NCBI RefSeq assembly: GCF_027460265.1
Contig: NZ_JAPZBC010000001.1
Span: forward strand, 806,001-870,000
From: Streptomyces sp. WMMC940
GTDB taxonomy: Bacteria > Actinomycetota > Actinomycetes > Streptomycetales > Streptomycetaceae
Direction: 5' to 3'
Length of the DNA: 64,000 nt
Of the stretch, positions 1 through 6,939 are shown piece by piece. The position numbers were made by a program, and so were the translations under genes. Within the stretch, counting starts at the first letter, position 1. The number at the start of each line of letters is the position of its first letter. The notes under the pieces are model-generated. The model was given only the letters and a program-made list of their open reading frames with translations, did not search any database and was not told the origin of the DNA.

Positions 1-654
1 CCGGGCGGCGAACAGGCGTGCGCCCACGGCGGTCAGGCGGATGTCGGACCGCTTGGGCACGTACTGCTGGAGCAACGTGGGCCCGGCGGCCACACCGGAG
101 AAGTCGGCGTCGGGGGGGATGCGGGTGGTGGGCAGGGACACCGGCGGGTCGCCGGGCGGCGGCCCGGAGGCGGACTTCACCACGATGTCCTGGTACTGCG
201 CCGCGAACTGCCGTGCCACGCGGGGGAACGTGGTGACGACGGTGGGGGGCACTGCGAAGCCGCTGCGGTGCGCGAGACTGAGCTGCCAGGGTTTGCAGCG
301 GGCCTGCGCGGACACGCAGGGGTGGTTCATCCAGCGCGCGGTGGCCGAGTACAGCATTCCGTACAGGGCCTGCTCGGTCTCCGCGGTCAGCCATGCCGAG
401 GGCTCCTCGGCGTGGGCGGCGGGTTCACCGGGTCTGCGCACCCATATCGACCGCAGGGCGCCCATGCTCAGCAGCCGGCCGTCGGTCGAGAGGTGGCCGT
501 AGAAGTCACCGCGCACGTACTCGGCGGACAGGGCGGCCTCACCCGGGAGATCGGCGGGGTCGAGCCGCACCAGAGGCACCCCCCGGTCGTGCAGCTTGGC
601 GATCACCATGTCCGCGGTGACGTCTTGGCGGCACGTCAGTATCAGTACGGTCAT
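1..654 (-). CDS. tgmB: ATP-grasp ribosomal peptide maturase, 3' end cut by window
   Basis: Graspetide (omega-ester/amide peptide) ligase of the SAV_5884/TgmB type. It would use ATP to join Asp/Glu side chains of the neighbouring precursor to Thr/Ser/Lys side chains. The 218 visible residues start MTVLILTCRQDVTADMVIAK, read as the small N-terminal pre-ATP-grasp domain, followed by the family's Trp-containing segment (SIWVRRPGEP) and the start of the ATP-grasp core (NHPCVSAQARCKPWQ), with a Lys in the lid region (QDIVVKSA). The catalytic C-terminal half lies outside the window. The ATG lies 15 nt after the precursor stop, so the two are almost certainly cotranscribed. Family naming is from memory of the TgmA/TgmB models. 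Confidence 0.85.
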   Translation of the reverse strand, partial: MTVLILTCRQDVTADMVIAKLHDRGVPLVRLDPADLPGEAALSAEYVRGDFYGHLSTDGRLLSMGALRSIWVRRPGEPAAHAEEPSAWLTAETEQALYGMLYSATARWMNHPCVSAQARCKPWQLSLAHRSGFAVPPTVVTTFPRVARQFAAQYQDIVVKSASGPPPGDPPVSLPTTRIPPDADFSGVAAGPTLLQQYVPKRSDIRLTAVGARLFAAR

Positions 655-669
655 CGCTGTGCCGGTCCG

Positions 670-861
670 TCAGTCGTCGAAGTGCGTCTTGGAGCCGGCG
701 GTGGAGGTCGTCGTGCCGGTGACCAGGATCAGATCGCGGTCGACGATGGCGGGCCGCCCGTCCGGCAGCACATTCAACTGCAGCGCGGAGTCGTAGGTGT
801 ACGGCAGGGTGACCGCAGGACTCTCGGCCGGAAGTACGTAGTTCAGTACGAACGGTCGCAT
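670..861 (-). CDS. tgmA: ATP-grasp-modified RiPP precursor peptide
   Basis: 63-residue precursor of the graspetide system. The N-terminal half (MRPFVLNYVLPAE) is the leader-like conserved part that also marks other putative ATP-grasp-target peptides. The C-terminal half ends in a Thr/Ser-rich stretch (TGTTTSTAGSKTH) followed by FDD, which gives hydroxyl donors and acidic acceptors for ester bonds. The start was placed at 861 because GAAGGAGA sits 5-6 nt upstream; a longer frame to 921 lacks a comparable ribosome site. A perfect palindrome lies 27 nt upstream of the ATG. Core cross-link positions cannot be assigned from sequence alone. Confidence 0.82.
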   Translation of the reverse strand: MRPFVLNYVLPAESPAVTLPYTYDSALQLNVLPDGRPAIVDRDLILVTGTTTSTAGSKTHFDD

Positions 862-888
862 GAGTCTCCTTCGTCGACTGTCTGGGCA

Positions 889-904
889 CACGTAACAGTA
901 CGTG
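889..904. promoter_or_regulatory. Palindromic operator candidate before tgmA
   Basis: CACGTA-ACAG-TACGTG is a perfect 6+6 inverted repeat ending 27 nt upstream of the tgmA ATG, where promoter or leader would lie. Such a site would suit a dimeric regulator. No regulator gene is visible in the window, so the binding protein is unknown. Confidence 0.5.
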
Positions 905-1121
905 CCGGTGTTGTAGGGCACTCATTACTATCCGTCACTTCCGGATGTGCTGGCAGTGAATGTCGTCACACTGGACGGACCCCACGGGATCGCCCCATCG
1001 GTAGACGGATGGGGGAATGCGTGGGGTTCCCTCATGAGAGCACTGAATGGTGTAGACCGTTGTGAACATCCCGTGAAGACGGGCGAGTTGAGCCATCACC
1101 CGTGATCGCACGCACATACAC

Positions 1122-1260
1122 CATGACCGTCCGTCACCCGCGTGCGTCCTCCGCGCACACGCCATGACCATGTGTCACACACTTCCGTCACCCGCACACG
1201 CGTCATGACCGTGCGTCACGCCCGCCCGTAGGCCTCACTTGTGTCGTGACCGTACGTAAC
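1122..1260. repeat. Four operator-like repeats at exact 41-bp spacing
   Basis: Copies begin at 1122, 1163, 1204 and 1245, each exactly 41 bp apart. The conserved core reads CATGACCGTNCGTCAC. Three copies keep a TGAC-N5-GTCA inverted repeat; the fourth has TGAC-N5-GTAA. Sequence between cores is not conserved, so this looks like phased protein-binding sites (about four helical turns apart) rather than simple tandem duplication. Confidence 0.75.
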
Positions 1261-1412
1261 AGGCGTGCACCGGCCCGCGCGCGGACTTCGCATGCCGCAT
1301 GCGCCCCGTGCGCCGGAACGGCAGGCGTGCGCCTGCCGCGCCTCAGCGCCCCCTGCTCCCGCGCCGGTACGCCCTTCCCTGCCTCGCCCGCACGCGGGAG
1401 GAGCCGCCGGGG

Positions 1413-1778
1413 TCAGGGCCCGGACCCCCCACCCAGCTCGGGATGGGCTTCGAGCAGCCTCCGGGGAGCCGCCTGCCGCCAGGAGTCGAGCAGGACGGCG
1501 TACAGCTCCTCCTCGTCCTCCAGTGCGCCGAGCCGCACCCTCAGCCAGGCGTAGGCGTCGTCGTGCCCTTCGCGGACGAAGAACTTGTGCGGCTCGGAGG
1601 CGATCAGCTCCTCGCGGTCCGCCCTGGGGCACCTGACCCCGATCGCCTGATCGTCGTCGAGCGAGGCGAAGATCCTTCCGCCCTGTCCCGCCCGGAACGT
1701 GGGCCGGCCCCAGGCGAGCTTCTCCACCGCGCCGGGGAGTGCGAGGGCGATTCTGCGTACGTCGTCGGCAGTGGCCAT
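1413..1778 (-). CDS. MmcQ/YjbR family DNA-binding protein
   Basis: 121-aa protein of the MmcQ/YjbR fold (CyaY-like alpha/beta). Visible family marks are the N-terminal ALALPGAVEKLAWGRPTFR segment, then FASLDDD, the conserved SEPHKFFVREGH region and AYAWLRVRLGALEDEEEL near the end. Members are small proteins of unclear role, sometimes called DNA-binding. The ATG at 1778 gives the canonical MATADDVRRIAL start, although GGAGG abuts it. An in-frame GTG at 1820 would add 14 residues that do not look family-like. It is a single gene, transcribed away from the downstream hydrolase. Confidence 0.8.
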   Translation of the reverse strand: MATADDVRRIALALPGAVEKLAWGRPTFRAGQGGRIFASLDDDQAIGVRCPRADREELIASEPHKFFVREGHDDAYAWLRVRLGALEDEEELYAVLLDSWRQAAPRRLLEAHPELGGGSGP

Positions 1779-1842
1779 CCTCCGACGGTACGGCGCCCCA
1801 CCGACAACGCCCGGGACCACTCGGCCCGCGCCCGGATCCCCG

Positions 1843-1919
1843 ACTCACACCGACTTGCACGGCTCACACCGGCTGGCGCGACTCACACCCGCCCGTCCGG
1901 TTCACACCCGCTCGTCCAA
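1843..1919. repeat. Degenerate 19-bp tandem repeat
   Basis: YTCACACC recurs at 1844, 1863, 1882 and 1901, exactly 19 bp apart. The last copy contains the stop codon of the hydrolase gene ending at 1902. Units are degenerate outside the CTCACACC core. Confidence 0.6.
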
Positions 1920-2858
1920 CCAGGCCACCAGGTCCTGCTGGACCTCCTCGCGGTTGGTCTCGTTGAGGATCTCGTGGCGGGCGCCCTCGTACGCCTTCCA
2001 CGTCAGGGACTCCGTACCGACGTGGCGGAAGTCCTCCAGCAGTGCGTGGACCAGGGTCATCCCCTGGTGGCAGGGGTCCTCCGCACCGACGGCGACATGG
2101 ACCGGGAGGTCGGCCGGGACGCGGGCCAGGTTGCGTGGGTCGTTGATCTTCCGCACGGCGCGCAGCCAGTCGAGGACGAGGCCCGTGCTGAAGGGGAAGC
2201 CGCAGCGCTCGTCGAGGGCGTAGGCGTCCACCTCGTCCTCGTCACGGGACAACCACTCGAATCCGGTCCGGTGCGGGTACGGGTCGTTGAAGGACGCGAA
2301 GAGCTCGGAGACGTACGCGGAGGGGGCCGAGCGGCCCTCGGTGGCCGCCCGCTCCTCCAGACGGGCGATGGAGCCCTCGATGTCGGCGCCCGGCAGCGTA
2401 CGGAAGGCGCCGGAGAGGATCAGGCCGCTGAGGTCGTCCGGGTACTCCTGGACGTAGTCGCGCGCGAGCATGGAGCCCAGGCTGTGCCCGAGGACGACCA
2501 CGGGAACGCCCGGGTGGAGCAGCCGTGCCTGGTCGCCGACCGCCTTGATGTCCTCCACCGTCGCGCGCCAGCTGTCGTAGCCGTCGACCGGTGCGGCGTC
2601 GGGCGTCTCCGCCACGCCGTAGCCGCCGGTGGAGGGGGCCGTCGCCCCGTGGCCGCGGTGGTCGGAGGCGATCGCCCCGTAGCCGTGCGCGGCGAGGTGG
2701 CGGGCGAACCGGTCGTACCGCAGCGCGTGCTCCGCCGCCCCGTGGACGAGCTGCACCAGGGCCCGGGGGCGCCCGCTCTCGGGCAGCCAGGAGTACGTGG
2801 CGATCTGCACGCCGTCGGCGGCGTCCAGCAGTCCGGGGCGGTATGCGGTCGCGGTCAT
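1902..2858 (-). CDS. Alpha/beta hydrolase, monoacylglycerol-lipase type
   Basis: 318-aa cytoplasmic serine hydrolase with no signal peptide. The nucleophile elbow GHSLGS places Ser at about residue 126, the acid Asp is in GAEDP (about 261) and the His in GARHE (about 295). The oxyanion-hole motif is VHGAAEH near residue 38, and SDHRGHG follows. This arrangement is typical of the Hydrolase_4 (monoglyceride lipase/lysophospholipase) family. A lid-like insertion (about 155-225) covers the active site. The likely reaction is lipid ester hydrolysis; substrate cannot be told from sequence. The start is the first ATG, and the gene stands alone. Confidence 0.85.
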   Translation of the reverse strand: MTATAYRPGLLDAADGVQIATYSWLPESGRPRALVQLVHGAAEHALRYDRFARHLAAHGYGAIASDHRGHGATAPSTGGYGVAETPDAAPVDGYDSWRATVEDIKAVGDQARLLHPGVPVVVLGHSLGSMLARDYVQEYPDDLSGLILSGAFRTLPGADIEGSIARLEERAATEGRSAPSAYVSELFASFNDPYPHRTGFEWLSRDEDEVDAYALDERCGFPFSTGLVLDWLRAVRKINDPRNLARVPADLPVHVAVGAEDPCHQGMTLVHALLEDFRHVGTESLTWKAYEGARHEILNETNREEVQQDLVAWLDERV

Positions 2859-3628
2859 GGGGGGCCGGCCTCCTCGGTCGGACGGTCACGGGGCACGTGG
2901 AGGTCCCTCCCCCGGTCGCCGCCGGTCACACCCACCAGACCCCCGAATGCGCTCGCCACGCCCGTCGCGCCCCGGACCGGCGGCGCACCCGGACCTGCGA
3001 GCCGGGCTGGACCGGCTCCGGGCCGCCCGGTCGAGGCGGTGCCGGGGTGGCCGACGAGAGCCCGGTCACCCGCCGGGTCCGGGCACGTCCGTCGAGCTCG
3101 AGACCGTGACGTCGCCCTCGCCGAGGTGCGGCGCAGCGGAGGGCCGACGCCGTCCCCCGGGATACGGGCATCGTCCCCGGACAGCGGTGCGTGACATCGG
3201 GGGCGTGCACCTGGAAGGGTGTGCGCCGGTCAGCGCCCCTGTACGCCGGGACCACTTTCCGCTCAAAGCCCGTCGATTCCGTCAGAGTTGCGGGCATTTC
3301 CGTACCTCTGAGGCCTGGTCGGCCGCCACCGGAAGCGGAATGCTGTCCCTCGGTGCCATATGCCCAGGAACCCATTGCCCAGGGCAAGTGGCAGAAAGAA
3401 GACCCGTGGGCATGCCCAGCGGGTGAACCGGACGGGCCACTACCACCAGGGACACAGTCTCAATCACACGTCAATGGATTCCATTTCGGCCAAAGTTGGC
3501 CACCGAGTTGTACCACTCGTAAGCGATCAACACCATGAGGTGGTCGGCCTGTACGGGACGGGACCATGCCGATGCACCACCTGCTCGAACACTCGCACGA
3601 GCAGGCGTTTCGCAGAGGAGGGCTCGCG
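2859..3628. other. Long intergenic region, no gene supported
   Basis: About 770 bp. Open frames exist on both strands (for example a minus-strand frame starting near 3293), but none has a good ribosome site or family resemblance. The stretch 3290-3560 is less GC-rich than its surroundings and should hold the promoter of the acyl-CoA dehydrogenase-like gene. TTGGCC followed 18 nt later by TAAGCG (about 3500) is a weak candidate. Confidence 0.5.
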
Positions 3629-4825
3629 ATGGACGGGTACTTCGCCAGTCGGCTTCATCATCAGCTCCGTGAGCGGGTGCGGCACTTCGCCGAGTGCGAG
3701 GTCCGCCCGCGCATCCCGGCCATGGAGGCCGCCCGCACGGTGCACCGCGACCTCTCGCGGCTCATCGCACGACAGGGCTGGCTCGGAGCGACGATCGGCA
3801 AGGGCCATGGCGGGATGGGTGTCGGACATCTGGCCAAGACCATCATCATCGAGGAACTGTCCCGCGTGAGCGGCGCGATGGGAGCCATGGTCCAGGCCTC
3901 CCAGCTCGGCGTCGCCAAGATCGTCCATTTCGGGAACGAGGAGCAGAAGAAGACCTGGCTCCCCCTGATCGCGGCGGGCGAGTGCCTGCCCACGATCGCG
4001 GTCACCGAACCCGAGTCGGGCGGCCATGTGCTGGGGATGAGCGCCACCGCCGTGCGTGACGGCGACGACTACGTCATCAACGGCCGGAAGGTGTACGTAG
4101 GCAACAGTCACGTCGGTGATCTGCACGGGGTCGTCGTCCGGACGGGGCCCGGCTCCAGGGGGCTCACGGCCTTTCTGGTGGAGTCCGGCCGCCCGGGGTG
4201 CCACACGGGCGAGCAGAAGCCCACCATGGGACTGCACGGCTTCAGTTTCGGTGAGCTCCACTTCGACGACTGCCGGGTTCCGGCGGCCAACCGGCTCGGC
4301 GAGGAGGGGGACGGCCTCGCCGTCGCCTACTCCTCCAGCGTGCTCTACGGCCGGGCCAATCTGACCGCGGTCGCACTCGGCATACACCAGGCCGTCCTGG
4401 AGGAGACGACGCGGTTCTGCGCCGAGCGCCACCGCTACGGCAGGCCGCTGCACGAACTGCCGTCCATCAAGCTGAAGCTGGGGCAGCTCCAGTCACGGCT
4501 GATGACGGCACGGCTCGCCGCGTACCACGCGGTGCATCTGCTGGACCAGGGACTGGCGTGCGACGCGGAGCTGATGAACGCCAAACTCGTCAACGTCGAG
4601 TCCGCACTCGACTCGGCACGGAACGCCATGGAGATACACGCGGCCTCCGGGCTGTTCACGGAGCGTCCGATCGAGCGCTATCTCCGTGACGCGCACCACA
4701 TCTTCGCGCCCGCGGGCACCTCCGACATCCAGCTGCTCAGACTGGCCGAAGTGGCCCTGGGCCAGTCGAAGGGCCAGTGGTCGGAGCGGCTGGCCGAGCT
4801 GACGCGCATGGAGGCCCTGGTCTGA
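3629..4825 (+). CDS. Acyl-CoA dehydrogenase-like protein lacking the catalytic Glu
   Basis: 398-aa protein with the full acyl-CoA dehydrogenase layout. It has an N-terminal helical domain, the FAD-contacting middle domain (LPTIAVTEPESGGHV, then NGRKVYVGNS) and a C-terminal four-helix domain (RHRYGRPLHELPSIK; YLRDAHHIFAPAGTSDIQ). In dehydrogenases the last motif usually reads Y-E-G-T with the catalytic Glu. Here Ala (about residue 362) precedes Gly-Thr, so the alpha-proton abstractor is missing at that position. The start at 3629 was chosen for GAGGAGG 8 nt upstream; an in-frame ATG at 3566 has a poorer site. It may be an FAD-binding oxidase or hydroxylase-like member. No partner genes adjoin. 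Confidence 0.8.
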   Translation: MDGYFASRLHHQLRERVRHFAECEVRPRIPAMEAARTVHRDLSRLIARQGWLGATIGKGHGGMGVGHLAKTIIIEELSRVSGAMGAMVQASQLGVAKIVHFGNEEQKKTWLPLIAAGECLPTIAVTEPESGGHVLGMSATAVRDGDDYVINGRKVYVGNSHVGDLHGVVVRTGPGSRGLTAFLVESGRPGCHTGEQKPTMGLHGFSFGELHFDDCRVPAANRLGEEGDGLAVAYSSSVLYGRANLTAVALGIHQAVLEETTRFCAERHRYGRPLHELPSIKLKLGQLQSRLMTARLAAYHAVHLLDQGLACDAELMNAKLVNVESALDSARNAMEIHAASGLFTERPIERYLRDAHHIFAPAGTSDIQLLRLAEVALGQSKGQWSERLAELTRMEALV

Positions 4826-4870
4826 CCCGGGCGGACGAGAGGGGCCCCGCGGACGCGGCTCGGCGAACAC

Positions 4871-4908
4871 GACGTCCCCGGGAGGGCCGTACGGCTCCCG
4901 GGGACGTC
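4871..4908. terminator. Bidirectional hairpin terminator
   Basis: A perfect 14-bp inverted repeat (GACGTCCCCGGGAG) with a 10-nt loop lies between the convergent ends of the acyl-CoA dehydrogenase-like gene and the GAF gene. No U-tract, as is common in Streptomyces. Confidence 0.75.
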
Positions 4909-4920
4909 ACCGCGTCACGG

Positions 4921-5490
4921 TCACAGCAGCCCGTCCTCGCGGCGGTGGATCTGCTCGACCAGTTCGGCCGCGAGTGACTTGATGGTCTCCAGGCCCGCCC
5001 TGCCCCAGGGCCGAGGCTCGGTGTCCACCACGCAGATCGTGCCCAGTGCGATGCCCGTACGGTCGATCAGCGGCGCACCCAGGTACGAGCGGATGCCGAT
5101 CTCGTCGACGACCGGATTGCCCGCGAACCGGGGGTAGTCGCAGACGTCCTCCAGCACCAACGCCTTGCGCCGCACGACCACGTGCGGGCAGTAGCCGTGG
5201 TCGCGCGCCATGAAGCGGCCCACGTCCCCGCCGCCCGCCGCCGCGAGGTCGCCCCCGCCCGCGTGGGTGCCGGCGGGTGTGTGCAGCCCGGCGAAGAACT
5301 GCCGGTGCTCGTCGATGAAGTTGACCATCGAGTACGGGGCCCCGGTCACCTCCGCGAGCTTGTGGGCGAATTCGTCGAACGCCGGCTCGGGCCGTTCGCC
5401 CAGCCCGAGCTGACGCAGCCGCTGCACCCGGGTGGGGGCCTCCCGGTCGACGGGTGTCAGCAGCAGATGGCCGGTCGGGTCGTACGTCAT
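4921..5490 (-). CDS. GAF domain protein, fifth gene of the conservon
   Basis: 189-aa soluble GAF-domain protein. Core segments are FAHKLAEVTGAPYSMVNFID, a Cys-containing region around HGYCPHVV, PRFAGNPVVDEIGIRSYLGAP and GTICVVDTEPR, all matching the stand-alone GAF sensors of actinobacteria. It overlaps the cvnD stop by 4 nt (ATGA), so it is translated from the conservon mRNA and probably feeds a small-molecule or redox signal into that complex. Cys170-type haem or Fe-S binding cannot be judged here. Many conservons instead end with a cytochrome P450 gene. Confidence 0.8.
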   Translation of the reverse strand: MTYDPTGHLLLTPVDREAPTRVQRLRQLGLGERPEPAFDEFAHKLAEVTGAPYSMVNFIDEHRQFFAGLHTPAGTHAGGGDLAAAGGGDVGRFMARDHGYCPHVVVRRKALVLEDVCDYPRFAGNPVVDEIGIRSYLGAPLIDRTGIALGTICVVDTEPRPWGRAGLETIKSLAAELVEQIHRREDGLL

Positions 5491-6146
5491 GACTGAGCTC
5501 CGTAGCTCGGCGCCGCTGCCGGTGCCGGGGTGGTGGTGAGCAGATGCTGGACGAGGGTGACCAGGGTGCCGATCCCGGAGCTGGCGATGCGCGCGTCGCA
5601 CAGCACGACCGGGACGTCCTCCTTGAGGTCGATCGCGGCCCGGACCTCGTCCGGTTCGTAGCGGTAGGAACCGTCGAACTCGTTGACGGCGACGACGAAC
5701 CCGATGCCGCGCCGCTCGAAGAAGTCCACGGCGGAGAAGCAGTCCTCCAGCCGGCGCGTGTCGGCGAGGACGACCGCGCCGAGCGCTCCCCCGGAGAGCT
5801 CGTCCCACATGAACCAGAAGCGCTCCTGGCCCGGTGTGCCGAAGAGGTACAGCACATGGCGCTCGTCGAGGGTGATCCGGCCGAAGTCCATGGCCACCGT
5901 GGTGGTCTTCTTGGACTCCACTCCCGCCAGGCTGTCGGTGCCGACGCTGACGGCCGTCAGCAACTCCTCCGTGCTCAGCGGTTCGATCTCGCTCACCGCG
6001 CCCACGAAGGTCGTCTTGCCCACCCCGAAGCCGCCCGCGACCAGGATCTTCAGCGCGGTGGGAAAGGGATCGCCGCGGTCACGGGAGCCCTGGCCGTGCT
6101 CGGGGATGTGGTCAGGGCGGTGGTCAGAGCCGTCGTCGTAGGCCAT
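5487..6146 (-). CDS. cvnD: Conservon GTPase (MglA/Rag-like)
   Basis: 219-aa Ras-like GTP-binding protein. The P-loop GGFGVGKTT is at about residues 38-46, switch II GTPGQERF at about 103-110, and NEFD at about 155 replaces the usual NKxD base-recognition motif. An N-terminal polar tail of about 30 residues precedes the fold. In conservons CvnD works with the roadblock protein CvnB, the DUF742 protein CvnC and the sensor-kinase-like CvnA at the membrane, an arrangement compared to eukaryotic GPCR/G-protein modules. It overlaps cvnC by 23 nt. Confidence 0.9.
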   Translation of the reverse strand: MAYDDGSDHRPDHIPEHGQGSRDRGDPFPTALKILVAGGFGVGKTTFVGAVSEIEPLSTEELLTAVSVGTDSLAGVESKKTTTVAMDFGRITLDERHVLYLFGTPGQERFWFMWDELSGGALGAVVLADTRRLEDCFSAVDFFERRGIGFVVAVNEFDGSYRYEPDEVRAAIDLKEDVPVVLCDARIASSGIGTLVTLVQHLLTTTPAPAAAPSYGAQS

Positions 6147-6495
6147 CGAGCACTGCCTCCAGCAGGGAACGGTCGGTCGGAGAGTCCTGGAAGCGGGGCG
6201 CCCTGGCGGTGACGGCCCCGCAGTCCACGAGGTCGGACAGAAGCACCTTGGTGACGACCGCGGGGAGCCGTAGGTGCGCCGAGATCTCCGCCACCGACGT
6301 GGGGCCGCCGCACAGGCCCAGGGCCAGCGCGTGCTCCGGCCCGAGCGCCCCCTGCGGGACGGTGCCGGTGGCCATCACCAGGGACAGCAGATCGAGGGCG
6401 GCCGTGGGACGGGTACGGCCACCGATCACGGAGTAGGGGCGGATCAGCCGGCCTGCCGCATCGTCGAACCACGGCCCGTCCTTGGGGGCCGGCAC
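6124..6495 (-). CDS. cvnC: Conservon DUF742 protein
   Basis: 123-aa DUF742 protein. It has the family landmarks RLIRPYSVIGGRTRP near residue 17, the central helices with CGGPTSVAEISAHLRLPAVV, and the VLLSDLVDCGAV winged-helix-like segment. DUF742 proteins are the DNA-binding-like third member of conservons and partner the GTPase and the roadblock protein. It lies two nucleotides after cvnB and overlaps cvnD, so it is translationally coupled. Confidence 0.9.
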   Translation of the reverse strand: MPAPKDGPWFDDAAGRLIRPYSVIGGRTRPTAALDLLSLVMATGTVPQGALGPEHALALGLCGGPTSVAEISAHLRLPAVVTKVLLSDLVDCGAVTARAPRFQDSPTDRSLLEAVLDGLRRRL

Positions 6496-6497
6496 GG

Positions 6498-6932
6498 TCA
6501 GAGCCCCGTGGCGTTCGGCGCCCCGGCGGCCTGTCTGGCCGGGGTGACCAGATACGGCCGTACGCTCTTGACCAGCATCGCCATCTCGTACCCGAGGACC
6601 GCGGCGTCCGCCTCCCGCCCCGCCAGCACGGCCAGACAGGTGCCCGATCCGGCCGTGGACACGAACAGCAGGGTGGAGTCGAGCTCCACCACGACCTGAC
6701 GGACCTCACCGCCGTCGCCGAAGCGGGCGCCGGCGCTGCGGCCGAGCGAGTACAGCCCGGATGCCAGCGCGGCCATGTGGTCGGCGCTGTCGGCATCGAG
6801 GCCGTGCACGGACTTCACCAGGCCGTCGGAGGAGAGCAGAACCGCGTTACGGGTGTACGGCACGCGCTGGACCAGGCCGCTGAGCAGCCAGTCGAGATCC
6901 GAGGAATGGCCCGTGGGCACATCGCTCGCCAT
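6498..6932 (-). CDS. cvnB: Conservon roadblock/LC7 protein
   Basis: 144-aa roadblock/LC7 domain protein, starting DLDWLLSGLVQRVPYTRNAVLLSSDGL. This is the typical first beta-strand pair of the profilin-like roadblock fold. GSGTCLAVLA and LGYEMAMLVKSVRPYL follow. Such proteins act as GTPase-activating partners of MglA-type GTPases, here CvnD. It sits 7 nt downstream of cvnA. Confidence 0.9.
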   Translation of the reverse strand: MASDVPTGHSSDLDWLLSGLVQRVPYTRNAVLLSSDGLVKSVHGLDADSADHMAALASGLYSLGRSAGARFGDGGEVRQVVVELDSTLLFVSTAGSGTCLAVLAGREADAAVLGYEMAMLVKSVRPYLVTPARQAAGAPNATGL

Positions 6933-6939
6933 GGTGCAT

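Larger units (their letters stand above)
862..1412. other. Intergenic region upstream of tgmA
   Basis: About 550 bp without a convincing gene. It holds the palindrome at 889-904, a second short palindrome ATCAC-CC-GTGAT at 1095-1106, and the phased repeat array at 1122-1260. The tgmA promoter must lie here on the minus strand; no clear -35/-10 pair could be fixed. Confidence 0.7.

Noticed and set aside
1122..1260. CRISPR array or iteron origin
   Set aside because: Conserved cores are only 16 bp with degenerate copies, and no cas or replication genes adjoin; a protein-binding array fits better.
2926..3387. Minus-strand frame in the long intergenic region
   Set aside because: Start lacks a good ribosome site, the product matches nothing known to me, and the C-terminal half is Arg-rich shadow-like sequence.
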